Shown: one piece after another, positions 18,958-29,979 of the stretch | How the letters are laid out: each line of letters starts with the position of its first letter | How positions within the stretch are numbered: the first letter of the stretch is position 1 | From: Roseobacter denitrificans OCh 114 | Lineage (GTDB): Bacteria; Pseudomonadota; Alphaproteobacteria; Rhodobacterales; Rhodobacteraceae | Assembly (NCBI RefSeq): GCF_000014045.1 | Contig: NC_008209.1 | Coordinates: forward strand, 186,001-250,000 | Reading direction: 5' to 3' | Length of the DNA stretch: 64,000 bases | Program-made: the position numbers and the translations under genes | Notes under the pieces: model-generated | Database searches by the model: none | What the model was told of the DNA's origin: nothing | What the model saw: only the letters and a program-made list of their open reading frames with translations

Positions 18958-20322
18958 ATGACGAAAGAACAATGGGGTCAGTTACAGCAGAGACTGCTCA
19001 AAACGGTTGGTCAGAACAATTACAAAAACTGGATCGAACCGATTGAGTTCGGCAGCACACAGGATGGTGTGGCAACTTTTGAGGTGCCAACAAATTTTCT
19101 GGGCAATTATGTCAGCCAGAATTTCGCGGATCTGATTTTGCATGAGGTCCGGCAGGAGGATCCGGCGGTGCGTCGGTTGCGCTTTGCGGTGCCGTCGCAT
19201 GTGAATGCCACCACGAAACCCGCGCGTCCGGCACAGGCGACCGCCCCGCGCGCGCCGGCTGAGAAAACACCGCGCAGCACGCTGAGCACGGCGCCACTGG
19301 ATGCGCGGTTCACCTTTGACAACTTCATTGTCGGCAAACCGAATGAACTGGCCCACGCCGCCGCCAAGCGCGTTGCCGAAGGCGGCCCCGTCACCTTTAA
19401 TCCGTTGTTCCTCTACGGCGGTGTGGGCTTGGGTAAAACGCACCTGATGCACGCCATTGCGCATGAATTGCGCCTGCGCCGGCCGGAAATGAATGTGCTC
19501 TACCTGTCGGCAGAACAATTCATGTACCGCTTCGTTCAGGCCCTGCGCGACCGCAAGATGATGGATTTCAAGGAAATCTTTCGATCCGTTGACGTGCTGA
19601 TGGTCGATGATGTGCAATTCATCGCGGGCAAAGGCAGCACGCAGGAAGAGTTCTTTCACACTTTCAACGCGCTTGTGGATCAGAACAAGCAGATCATCAT
19701 TTCGGGCGATCGCGCACCGGGTGAAATCAAGGACATGGAAGAGCGTGTCAAATCGCGCCTGCAATGTGGGCTTGTGGTCGATCTGCACCCGACCGATTAC
19801 GAATTGCGGCTTGGCATTTTGCAAAGCAAGGTGGAACAGCAACGCAAGAACTACCCCGGCCTTGATATTTCGGACGGGGTTCTGGAATTCCTTGCGCATC
19901 GGATTTCGACCAATGTGCGGGTGCTTGAGGGCGCGCTGACACGCCTGTGTGCCTTTGCGTCCCTGGTGGGGCGCGAGATCGACATGGAACTGACGCAGGA
20001 TTGTCTGTCTGACGTGTTGCGCGCCTCCGAGCGCAAGATCACCGTCGAGGAAATTCAGCGCAAGGTCTCGGATCACTACAACATCCGCCTGTCGGACATG
20101 ATCGGACCCAAGCGGTTGCGCTCATATGCGCGGCCCCGGCAGGTTGCCATGTATCTGAGCAAAAAGATGACGTCGCGCTCCCTGCCTGAAATCGGCCGCC
20201 GCTTTGGCGGGCGCGATCACACGACGGTCATGCATGGTGTAAAACGCATCGAAGAGCTCAAGATTCAGGACGGGCAGATCGCCGAAGACCTCGAATTGCT
20301 GCGCCGCGCGCTGGAAGAGTGA
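18958..20322 (+). CDS. dnaA: Chromosomal replication initiator protein DnaA
   Basis: The 454-residue protein binds the origin and opens the duplex. Domain I covers residues 1-85, a proline- and alanine-rich linker follows, and the AAA+ domain has Walker A GGVGLGKTHL and Walker B VLMVDDVQF. The C-terminal DNA-binding signature GGRDHTTVMHG is intact. The ATG at 18958 (MTKEQWGQLQQRLLK) is the start of the conserved domain I; a longer upstream frame is unsupported. It is followed after 141 bases by dnaN. Confidence 0.97.
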   Translation: MTKEQWGQLQQRLLKTVGQNNYKNWIEPIEFGSTQDGVATFEVPTNFLGNYVSQNFADLILHEVRQEDPAVRRLRFAVPSHVNATTKPARPAQATAPRAPAEKTPRSTLSTAPLDARFTFDNFIVGKPNELAHAAAKRVAEGGPVTFNPLFLYGGVGLGKTHLMHAIAHELRLRRPEMNVLYLSAEQFMYRFVQALRDRKMMDFKEIFRSVDVLMVDDVQFIAGKGSTQEEFFHTFNALVDQNKQIIISGDRAPGEIKDMEERVKSRLQCGLVVDLHPTDYELRLGILQSKVEQQRKNYPGLDISDGVLEFLAHRISTNVRVLEGALTRLCAFASLVGREIDMELTQDCLSDVLRASERKITVEEIQRKVSDHYNIRLSDMIGPKRLRSYARPRQVAMYLSKKMTSRSLPEIGRRFGGRDHTTVMHGVKRIEELKIQDGQIAEDLELLRRALEE

Positions 20323-20387
20323 CAAAAAGAGGTCTGCGCGCCCTCATCTGGCCTGCAGACCTTGACGCCCTGCCGTTATCCTACGAC

Positions 20388-20451
20388 AAATCCACAAAAC
20401 GCTTGTGAAGTCGGCCAAACAGGGTAATTTGCCTGTCCCGACTGTGGATTA
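20388..20451. promoter_or_regulatory. DnaA-box-like sites between dnaA and dnaN
   Basis: On the minus strand 20443-20451 reads TAATCCACA, one mismatch from TTATCCACA. The plus strand at 20388-20396 reads AAATCCACA, with two mismatches. Two such sites in a 141-base spacer suggest DnaA control of dnaN or residual origin sequence, but the matches are imperfect. Confidence 0.35.
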
Positions 20452-20463
20452 GGAAGTGGCACA

Positions 20464-21582
20464 ATGAAAATCAGCATCGAACGCGCGGCCCTGCTCAAAG
20501 CGGTGTCTCAGGCACAGTCGGTTGTGGAACGTCGCAACACCATCCCGATCCTTGCCAATGTGTTGATCGAAGCTGAAGGCAGCGATGTGACCTTTCGCGC
20601 CACCGACCTTGATATCGAAGTTGTCGACAAGGCCCCCGCGCAGGTGGAACGCGCCGGGGCGACGACTGTTTCTGCCACTACCCTGCATGAGATCGTGCGC
20701 AAACTGCCCGACGGCGCGCTTGTGACCCTGACCGCGGATAGTGCCATCGGCCGCCTGACGGTTGAGGCCGGTCGGTCAAACTTTTCGCTGGCAACCCTGC
20801 CCAAGGAAGACTTCCCGGTGATGGCGACGTCCGAGTATCAGTCGAATTTTTCTGTCAAGGCACCCGTGCTGCGACGTCTTTTCGACAAGTCGAAATTCGC
20901 GATCTCGACCGAAGAGACGCGGTATTATCTGAATGGCGTCTACATGCATGTGGCGGATGCCGACGGCGGGCACGTATTGCGCTGCGTGGCGACGGATGGG
21001 CACAGGCTTGCGCGCATTGACGCGGACCTGCCCGAGGCCGCAAACGATATGCCCGGCGTGATCGTGCCGCGCAAAACGGTTGGAGAGCTGCGCAAACTGC
21101 TCGACAATGACGAGATGACAATCGCGGTTTCCGTGTCGGAAACCAAGGTGCGCTTTGCCACGCCCGATATCACCCTGACGTCCAAGGTGATTGATGGCAC
21201 CTTCCCCGATTACACGCGGGTCATTCCGCAAGGCAACACGCGCAAGCTGGAAGTGGATGCGGCGGATTTTGCCCGTGCGGTGGACCGGGTGGCAACCGTC
21301 AGCTCTGAACGCTCGCGCGCGGTCAAGCTGCAACTGGACGAAGACCGGTTGGTTCTGTCCGTCAACGCACCGGACAGCGGTGCCGCCGAAGAGGAATTGG
21401 CCGTGGCCTATGGCGATGAGCGGCTGGAAATCGGGTTCAACGCGAAATACCTGCTGGAGATCGCCAGTCAGGTGGATCGTGAAAACGCCGTCTTTCTGTT
21501 CAATTCATCGGGCGATCCGACTCTGATGCGTGAAGGCAATGACCTGTCTGCCGTGTATGTCGTCATGCCGATGCGCGTCTGA
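20464..21582 (+). CDS. dnaN: DNA polymerase III sliding clamp, beta subunit
   Basis: The 372-residue protein forms the ring that tethers polymerase III and repair factors to DNA. The frame begins MKISIERAALLKAVSQAQSVVERRNTIPILANVLIEA and ends VYVVMPMRV, both diagnostic of the beta clamp. Its three-domain length is normal. An AGGAAGTG ribosome site precedes the ATG. It leads the dnaN-recF stretch. Its hydrophobic cleft is the expected partner of the QMSLF tail found on the radical SAM protein at 27.3-28.5 kb. Confidence 0.97.
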   Translation: MKISIERAALLKAVSQAQSVVERRNTIPILANVLIEAEGSDVTFRATDLDIEVVDKAPAQVERAGATTVSATTLHEIVRKLPDGALVTLTADSAIGRLTVEAGRSNFSLATLPKEDFPVMATSEYQSNFSVKAPVLRRLFDKSKFAISTEETRYYLNGVYMHVADADGGHVLRCVATDGHRLARIDADLPEAANDMPGVIVPRKTVGELRKLLDNDEMTIAVSVSETKVRFATPDITLTSKVIDGTFPDYTRVIPQGNTRKLEVDAADFARAVDRVATVSSERSRAVKLQLDEDRLVLSVNAPDSGAAEEELAVAYGDERLEIGFNAKYLLEIASQVDRENAVFLFNSSGDPTLMREGNDLSAVYVVMPMRV

Positions 21583-21639
21583 TGCCTTGCTCTTGTTGCC
21601 CTTGGCCGGGATAGCCACGAACGAGCTGGGGGGCATTTC

Positions 21640-22740
21640 ATGGCCCTGCATCTGACCGATCTCATGGTCTCGCACTTCAGGTCCCACCGCGTGGCACGTT
21701 TTGCGCTGGACCAGCGGCCCGTTGCCCTGTTCGGGCCGAACGGTGCGGGCAAGACGAACATCCTCGAAGCGGTTTCTCTTCTGTCCCCCGGCAGAGGTCT
21801 GCGTCGTGCCAGCGCGCAGGACATGACCCGGCGGCCAGAGGCTCTGGGCTGGAAGATCACGGCACAGGTAATGTCGCTGGGCCAGCATCAGGAGGTTGAG
21901 ACATGGTCGCAGGAAGGGGCCGCCCGTCAGGTCAGGATCAACGGCAAGACCGCTGCACAGACCGCGCTGGGGCGCGTATCGCGGGTTCTGTGGCTGATCC
22001 CCTCCATGGACCGTTTGTGGATCGAAGGGGCGGAGGGGCGCAGGCGCTTTCTGGACCGCATGACGCTGAGTTTCGAGCCGGGCCATGCAGATGCCACGCT
22101 GGCTTATGAAAAGGCAATGCGCGAGCGCAACCGTTTGCTCAAGAATATGGTTCGGGAGCCGTCGTGGTACCAGGCGCTTGAGTTGCAAATGGCACAGGCA
22201 GGCGTGGTGGTTGACCAGAACCGGCGGATGGCCCTGCGCCAACTGGCAGCAGCGCAATCAGATGCGACCACCGCCTTTCCTGCGGCTGAACTTGAGTTGA
22301 TCCACAATGATGCGCCCCTGCCCGATGGGGAAACCGCCCTGCGCGATGCTTTTGCAGACAGCCGCAGCCGGGACCTCGCGGCGGGTCGCACACTAGTCGG
22401 GCCCCATCGCGCGGATCTGATCGGCACCTATCGCGCCAAGGGCGTTGCGGCCAGGGATTGCTCGACAGGCGAACAGAAAGCCTTGCTGGTCTCTCTGATC
22501 CTCGCCAATGCCCGCGCGCTGGCACAGGACTCCGGTGCCGCACCACTGCTTTTGCTAGATGAGGTGGCGGCGCATCTGGATGCGGACAGGCGTGCCGCAT
22601 TGTACGATGAAATCACGGCACTCGGCGCGCAGGCCTGGATGACGGGCACGGAAAAGAGCCTGTTTGATACGCTGGGCGACGGCGCGCAGTATTTCGAAAT
22701 CACCGAAACGGACGGTGCATCAACGGTGCAGGACGGATGA
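21640..22740 (+). CDS. recF: DNA replication and repair protein RecF
   Basis: This 366-residue SMC-like ATPase loads RecA at gaps with RecO and RecR. Walker A is GPNGAGKTNILEA near residue 33, the signature-like segment CSTGEQKALLVSLILA is near residue 275, and Walker B LLLLDEVAAHLD follows. It starts 57 bases after dnaN, with GGGGGG in the ribosome-site position. Its TGA overlaps the next gene's ATG (ATGA). Confidence 0.96.
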   Translation: MALHLTDLMVSHFRSHRVARFALDQRPVALFGPNGAGKTNILEAVSLLSPGRGLRRASAQDMTRRPEALGWKITAQVMSLGQHQEVETWSQEGAARQVRINGKTAAQTALGRVSRVLWLIPSMDRLWIEGAEGRRRFLDRMTLSFEPGHADATLAYEKAMRERNRLLKNMVREPSWYQALELQMAQAGVVVDQNRRMALRQLAAAQSDATTAFPAAELELIHNDAPLPDGETALRDAFADSRSRDLAAGRTLVGPHRADLIGTYRAKGVAARDCSTGEQKALLVSLILANARALAQDSGAAPLLLLDEVAAHLDADRRAALYDEITALGAQAWMTGTEKSLFDTLGDGAQYFEITETDGASTVQDG

Positions 22741-23356
22741 CAATCTCCACCGCCGACCTGTTGCTTTACGCGGGTGCATTGATCATCTTGTTTCTGACAC
22801 CGGGGCCGGTCTGGCTGGCACTGATGGCGCGTGCGCTGTCGGGTGGGTTTGCGGCTGCCTGGCCACTGGCGTTCGGTGTGGCCGTGGGTGACATCCTTTG
22901 GCCCTTGGTTGCGGTGCTGGGGATATCGTGGATCGTCTCTGTGTTTGATGTCTTCATGCTCGTGCTGCGCTGGGTGGCTTGCGGCGTGTTCATCGTGATG
23001 GGCATCGCGCTGATCCGGCATGCGCGGCACTCCATCAGTGCTGACAGCCGGTTGACCAGACCCGGCGTTTCGGCAGGCTTTGCCGCGGGGGTCATTGCGA
23101 TCCTCGGCAATCCCAAGGCGGTCTTGTTCTATATGGGCGTGCTGCCCGGGTTTTTTGATCTGCGCGATGTAACGGGTGTTGATGTCACCGTGATCATCGC
23201 GGCTTCCGTGTGTATTCCGCTGATCGGCAATCTGATGATAGCGGCCTGCGTCGGGCGCATCCGCAGCGTTATCACGCGGCCCCAGACGCTGGCACGGATC
23301 AATGTCATCTCTGGCTGCTCGCTTATTCTGGTTGGTGTGTTGATCCCTGTATTATA

Positions 23357-23357
<1 letters not shown>
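22737..23357 (+). CDS. LysE-family amino-acid/metabolite exporter
   Basis: The 206-residue protein has about six hydrophobic helices and the LysE/RhtB pattern FLTPGPVWLALMARALSGG near the N-terminus and GNPKAVLFYMGVLPGFFDL in the middle. Such carriers export amino acids or related small molecules using the proton gradient; the substrate cannot be assigned. It overlaps recF by four bases and ends 78 bases before gyrB, so it is an insertion into the usual recF-gyrB pair. I see no sign of recent transfer in its base composition. Confidence 0.87.
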
Positions 23358-25850
<2,493 letters not shown>

Positions 25851-25851
25851 C

Positions 25852-25920
25852 CAGCTGTAGGCTTGGTTTTCAACAGCTGCGGCCAGAGGAGAAACCATAC
25901 TTCACTGTTCCCTCTGGCCG
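25852..25920. terminator. Inverted repeats between convergent gyrB and the thioredoxin gene
   Basis: A ten-base perfect stem, CGGCCAGAGG (25880-25889) with CCTCTGGCCG (25911-25920), is preceded by a smaller CAGCTG-based hairpin (25852-25879). Neither has a T run, but position and stem strength suggest a bidirectional terminator. Confidence 0.55.
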
Positions 25921-25945
25921 ACACTGTTTGTGCCGGGTGTTCAGG

Positions 25946-26356
25946 TCAGGCCGACGCTGCACCCAAAGCGGAATCCATCAACGCCTTGATCTGCGATTTG
26001 CCGGTCTGGGCGACGATGCGTCCCAATTCCTGATCGCCTTTCAGCACCACAAGCGTTGAGCGGCGTGGGATGTTCATACGTTTGACCAGATCCGATTTGC
26101 CGTGGTCGTCCCAATCAACGTCGATGAAGGTGATCTTGGCCTCGTATTCCGGGTTTTCCGCTTTCAGCGCGTTGATAACCCGCTCTTGCGCCGCGCAGGT
26201 GCTGCACCAGCTGGCTTTGAAGTCCAGAAAGACGGTGTCACCAGCTTTCAGGTGCTTTTCCACCAGTCCCGGCTCATAGGCGAGCGGGGCGGCGTTGGCA
26301 GCAAAGGGCAGCGCAGCGGCCCCTGCGGTGAGCAAAAGAAAATGACGACGATCCAT
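25946..26356 (-). CDS. Exported thioredoxin-family protein
   Basis: The 136-residue protein starts MDRRHFLLLTAGAAALPFAANA, a signal peptide with a Tat-like RRHFL start. The mature thioredoxin domain has the active site WCSTC near residue 51 (FKASWCSTCAAQERV) and a partial cis-Pro region NIPRRSTLVVL. It probably reduces periplasmic disulfides with electrons from the adjacent CcdA-type membrane protein, 21 bases upstream in the same operon. The pair resembles small DsbD-like systems; the final target is unknown. Confidence 0.87.
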   Translation of the reverse strand: MDRRHFLLLTAGAAALPFAANAAPLAYEPGLVEKHLKAGDTVFLDFKASWCSTCAAQERVINALKAENPEYEAKITFIDVDWDDHGKSDLVKRMNIPRRSTLVVLKGDQELGRIVAQTGKSQIKALMDSALGAASA

Positions 26357-26377
26357 GTGGGTCTCCTAAGGTTGTTC

Positions 26378-27091
26378 TTACAGTGAAACGGAAAGGTCGA
26401 TCAGCCAGGCCGGCAGAACGCCGATCATCCAGGCTTCGATCATGTGATGCAAGTTGAATAAAAGGCCCAGTCCAACGGCGACGAACGCCACGCCGAGAAT
26501 GGGGCGGCTGCGCAAGGCAAGGGCGCGTAGCTGTGTATTATAGCGTCCGACTGCACCGCGTGTGCCGTAAGCAAGGCCAAGGATCAGGGTCGAGACACCG
26601 GCGGCAAAGAACACCATGATGGTGGTCGCGCGCAGCAGCCCTTCGCCCTGTGACGCGAGCGAGATCGCACCCCCCAGCGTTGGACCGATGCAGGGGCTCC
26701 ACACCGCGCCGAGCAGCAATCCACCGAGGAATTGCCCGCGCAGTCCGCCGCGATCCAGCGTGTCGATGCGTGCATCAGCCTGCGACGACAGGCCCGCCGT
26801 TGCCCCAGCCATGACCGCCCCGGCCTGTGGCACCAGCAGCGCAAGACCGAATAGCACCATCAACCCAGCCCCGATCTTTGAGATCGTATCGATGTCGACC
26901 CCAAGCGCCTGTCCAAAGGCCGTGACGCCCACGCCCAAGGTCACGAACGACAGGCTCAACCCCCCGGACAGGGCGACTGGCCCAAAACGGCTGGACTGAA
27001 AAGCGCTGGCGATCACGATGGGCAAGACCGGCACAACGCAGGGGTTGATCAGGGTCAGCAAACCCGCTCCATATGCAAAGAGTAATTCCAT
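26378..27091 (-). CDS. CcdA-type membrane thiol electron carrier
   Basis: The 237-residue protein has about six membrane helices. The two redox cysteines lie in LINPCVVPVLP in the first helix and SPCIGPTLGG in the fourth, the arrangement of CcdA and the core of DsbD. It would move electrons from cytoplasmic thioredoxin across the membrane to the neighbouring exported thioredoxin. I prefer the ATG at 27091 to the GTG at 27100; neither has a strong ribosome site. It is first in the two-gene operon and divergent from the radical SAM gene. Confidence 0.87.
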   Translation of the reverse strand: MELLFAYGAGLLTLINPCVVPVLPIVIASAFQSSRFGPVALSGGLSLSFVTLGVGVTAFGQALGVDIDTISKIGAGLMVLFGLALLVPQAGAVMAGATAGLSSQADARIDTLDRGGLRGQFLGGLLLGAVWSPCIGPTLGGAISLASQGEGLLRATTIMVFFAAGVSTLILGLAYGTRGAVGRYNTQLRALALRSRPILGVAFVAVGLGLLFNLHHMIEAWMIGVLPAWLIDLSVSL

Positions 27092-27263
27092 GACGGCCAC
27101 TTAAGGCGTGCAGCACCGCGCTGTCATCAAACGATCCGGTGACGCGGTTTCACATGGTCGTGGGTTTTGTGACACACACGGGTCGTCAGGCTTCGCATTG
27201 TCCGTTTGTCGCAGGGGTGAAAACCATATTGCGGGAATGCAAGGGAGAACATATACAGAACAA

Positions 27264-28499
27264 ATGGCGAGATTATCACTGGAACAAAAGCTGGCGATTC
27301 TCAGCGACGCGGCAAAATATGACGCGTCCTGCGCGTCATCTGGCTCGACCAAACGGGATTCGCGCGGCGGCAAGAGCCTCGGGTCGAATGAAGGCAGCGG
27401 TATCTGCCATGCCTATGCGCCGGATGGGCGATGCATCAGCCTGTTGAAAATACTGATGACCAATTTCTGCATCTATGACTGCACCTATTGCATCAATCGC
27501 GCCTCATCCAATGTCGCGCGCGCGCGGTTTTCTGTGGATGAGGTGGTGAAACTGACGATCGAATTCTACCGCCGCAACTATATTGAGGGGCTGTTTCTGT
27601 CTTCGGGGATCATCCGGTCGCCCGACGCGACGATGTCGGACATGGTGCAAATCGCGCGCAAACTGCGCAAGGAAGAGAATTTTCGTGGCTACATCCACCT
27701 CAAGACGATCCCCGACGCCGCTCCTGAACTGATCGAGGAGGCCGGCCTGCTGGCGGATCGCTTGTCGATCAATGTTGAAATGCCGACCGATGCAGCCGTC
27801 AAACAACATGCGCCTGAGAAAAGCCCCGAGCAGATCCGGCGCGCCATGGCAGATGTGCGCCTACGCAAAGAGGTCGCAAAGGATCGCACGCATACGGGCC
27901 GCCGTCCCCCTCGCTTTGCGCCTGCTGGCCAGTCAACGCAGATGATTATCGGCGCGGATGATGCAACCGACAGCACCGTTTTGGGACAATCAACGCGGCT
28001 CTATTCGAGCTACAAGTTGAAACGCGTCTACTATTCCGCCTTTTCACCCATCCCGGATGCATCGGCTAAGTTGCCGCTGATCAGCCCGCCGTTGCAGCGT
28101 GAACACAGGCTGTATCAGGCGGATTGGTTGTTGCGGTTTTATGGGTTCGATCTGGAGGAGATTACCGGGCATCGCAAGGATGGCAATCTGGATCTCGATA
28201 TTGACCCGAAACTGGCATGGGCGCTGGCGCACCGTGGGCTGTTTCCACTTGATGTGAATACGGCCAGTCGTGACATGCTGCTGCGCGTCCCCGGTTTCGG
28301 GACGAAAACCGTTGGCCGCATTCTTTCGACCCGCCGACACCGCACGCTGCGCTACGAAGACCTTGCGCGTATGGGGGCGTCGATGAAAAAGGCGCAGCCT
28401 TTCATCACGGCTCTCGGGTGGACGCCGCGCAACCTCACCGACAGTGACACGCTGCGCGCCCGCTTTGCGCCGCCGCCGCAACAGATGAGCCTTTTCTGA
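27264..28499 (+). CDS. Putative DNA modification/repair radical SAM protein (TIGR03916 type) with clamp-binding tail
   Basis: The 411-residue protein has the radical SAM cysteines Cys69, Cys73 and Cys76 in NFCIYDCTYCINRASS. A helix-hairpin-helix DNA-binding segment follows near residues 332-370 (LDVNTASRDMLLRVPGFGTKTVGRIL region). The last five residues, QMSLF, match the bacterial sliding-clamp-binding consensus QLxLF. The family always occurs beside a UdgX-type protein and is thought to act on DNA, but no reaction is established. The start at 27264 is the first ATG before the conserved region; its AAGGGAG lies unusually far away. The following gene begins two bases after the stop codon. Confidence 0.86.
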   Translation: MARLSLEQKLAILSDAAKYDASCASSGSTKRDSRGGKSLGSNEGSGICHAYAPDGRCISLLKILMTNFCIYDCTYCINRASSNVARARFSVDEVVKLTIEFYRRNYIEGLFLSSGIIRSPDATMSDMVQIARKLRKEENFRGYIHLKTIPDAAPELIEEAGLLADRLSINVEMPTDAAVKQHAPEKSPEQIRRAMADVRLRKEVAKDRTHTGRRPPRFAPAGQSTQMIIGADDATDSTVLGQSTRLYSSYKLKRVYYSAFSPIPDASAKLPLISPPLQREHRLYQADWLLRFYGFDLEEITGHRKDGNLDLDIDPKLAWALAHRGLFPLDVNTASRDMLLRVPGFGTKTVGRILSTRRHRTLRYEDLARMGASMKKAQPFITALGWTPRNLTDSDTLRARFAPPPQQMSLF

Positions 28500-28500
28500 C

Positions 28501-29940
28501 GTGCCCCACGTCAGCTTGCCGCGCATAGGCACCGCAGAGGCATGGCGTGATGCCGCACGCGGATTTCTTAGCGCTGCTGTCCCGCCCGCGCAGATCACGT
28601 GGGGCGACAGCACAACCGAACCGGGTCTTTTCGAAACGCCTGCGCCACTCGTCGCGCCGGGCAGGGTGACTGTGCCGCGGTCTTTCGTGTCGATGGCCAA
28701 CACCGTTGTCTGGCATAGTGATCCATCCCGCTTTGCCCGACTCTACGCGTTTTTGTGGCGGTTGAAAGACGCACCGCACCTGATGACGGACCGGGGTGAC
28801 GCGCAGCTTGCCAAACTGCGGAGCATGGAAAAAAACGTGCGTCGGTGTCAGCACAAGATGAAAGCCTTTGTTCGGTTTCGCGAAATCGGCGCGCCCGGCG
28901 ATAACAGGCGGTCCTTTGCCGCATGGTTTGAGCCGACGCACCATACCATCGAACCCACCGCGCAGTTTTTCGTCCGCCGATTTGCGGATATGGACTGGCG
29001 TATCCTGACGCCGGATGTTTCGGTCTTTTTCGAGAACGGGGCGCTGCGGTTTTTGGAAGATCACCCGAAACCAGACCTCCCCGAGGATGCCAGCGAAACG
29101 CTATGGGTCACTTATTTCCGCAATATCTTTAACCCTGCCCGGCTCAAGGTGCAGGCGATGCAGTCTGAAATGCCCAAGAAGTACTGGAAAAACATGCCTG
29201 AGGCGGCGGCAATTCCGGATCTGATCGCCTCTGCCCCCGAACGGGCGCGCCAAATGGCACTGGCCGCGCCCACTCTGCCGCCCACGCGCATCAGCGCCAT
29301 TCAGGCACAACAAGCGGCCCATGAAAGTGTATGGGACGGCCCGCCGGGATCGCTCCCGAAGGCCATCGCCGGATGCACGCGCTGCCCGTTGCACAAGACG
29401 GCAACGCAAGCGGTTCCGGGGGAGGGACCGTTGGATGCAAGGCTGATGATTGTCGGCGAGCAGCCGGGCGATCAGGAGGATCTGATCGGGCGGCCTTTTG
29501 TCGGGCCTGCGGGTCAGCTTTTTGACAGCATTGCGGCGGATGCCGGGCTGGACAGGGGGAAGGTGTTCATCACCAATGCCGTGAAGCATTTCAAATTCAC
29601 ACCGCGCGGGCGCAAACGTATCCACCAGCGCCCCAATCAGGGTGAAGTGGCCCATTGCAAGTGGTGGCTGGACGCTGAATTGCGCGAGGTTGCGCCCGAT
29701 CTGGTTGTGGCCATGGGTGCAACTGCAGCCGCTGCGTTGACCGGTTCGGGCAAGGCGATTTCAGCGCGGCGCGGCAGGATTGAAACGGGCGAGGCAGGGA
29801 TACCGGTGCTGATCACCTGGCATCCGTCATATCTGTTGCGCCTGCGCGATGACACCCAGCGCATGGCGGCAACGCAGGAACTGGCGTGCGATCTGCGCAT
29901 GGCACTAGAGTACAAAGGCAAAGCCCTCGCCGCGCGTTAA
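28501..29940 (+). CDS. udgX: DUF4130-UdgX fusion, uracil-DNA glycosylase that can bond to DNA
   Basis: The 479-residue protein joins two parts. Residues 1-260 are a DUF4130 domain of unknown function. Residues 285-475 are a UdgX domain: an iron-sulfur CTRCPL motif (Cys292, Cys295), GEQPGDQED at 319-327, the loop RKRIHQ with His375, and a second histidine in TWHPSY. In mycobacterial UdgX the matching histidine attacks the deoxyribose after uracil is cut out and stays covalently linked. The conserved loop predicts the same chemistry here. The start is GTG, one base after the radical SAM stop, indicating a two-gene operon. It converges on iolG. Confidence 0.9.
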   Translation: MPHVSLPRIGTAEAWRDAARGFLSAAVPPAQITWGDSTTEPGLFETPAPLVAPGRVTVPRSFVSMANTVVWHSDPSRFARLYAFLWRLKDAPHLMTDRGDAQLAKLRSMEKNVRRCQHKMKAFVRFREIGAPGDNRRSFAAWFEPTHHTIEPTAQFFVRRFADMDWRILTPDVSVFFENGALRFLEDHPKPDLPEDASETLWVTYFRNIFNPARLKVQAMQSEMPKKYWKNMPEAAAIPDLIASAPERARQMALAAPTLPPTRISAIQAQQAAHESVWDGPPGSLPKAIAGCTRCPLHKTATQAVPGEGPLDARLMIVGEQPGDQEDLIGRPFVGPAGQLFDSIAADAGLDRGKVFITNAVKHFKFTPRGRKRIHQRPNQGEVAHCKWWLDAELREVAPDLVVAMGATAAAALTGSGKAISARRGRIETGEAGIPVLITWHPSYLLRLRDDTQRMAATQELACDLRMALEYKGKALAAR

Positions 29941-29979
29941 TCCCTTGTCGATCAGCCGCGGAAATTCCAGCAACCTGCG

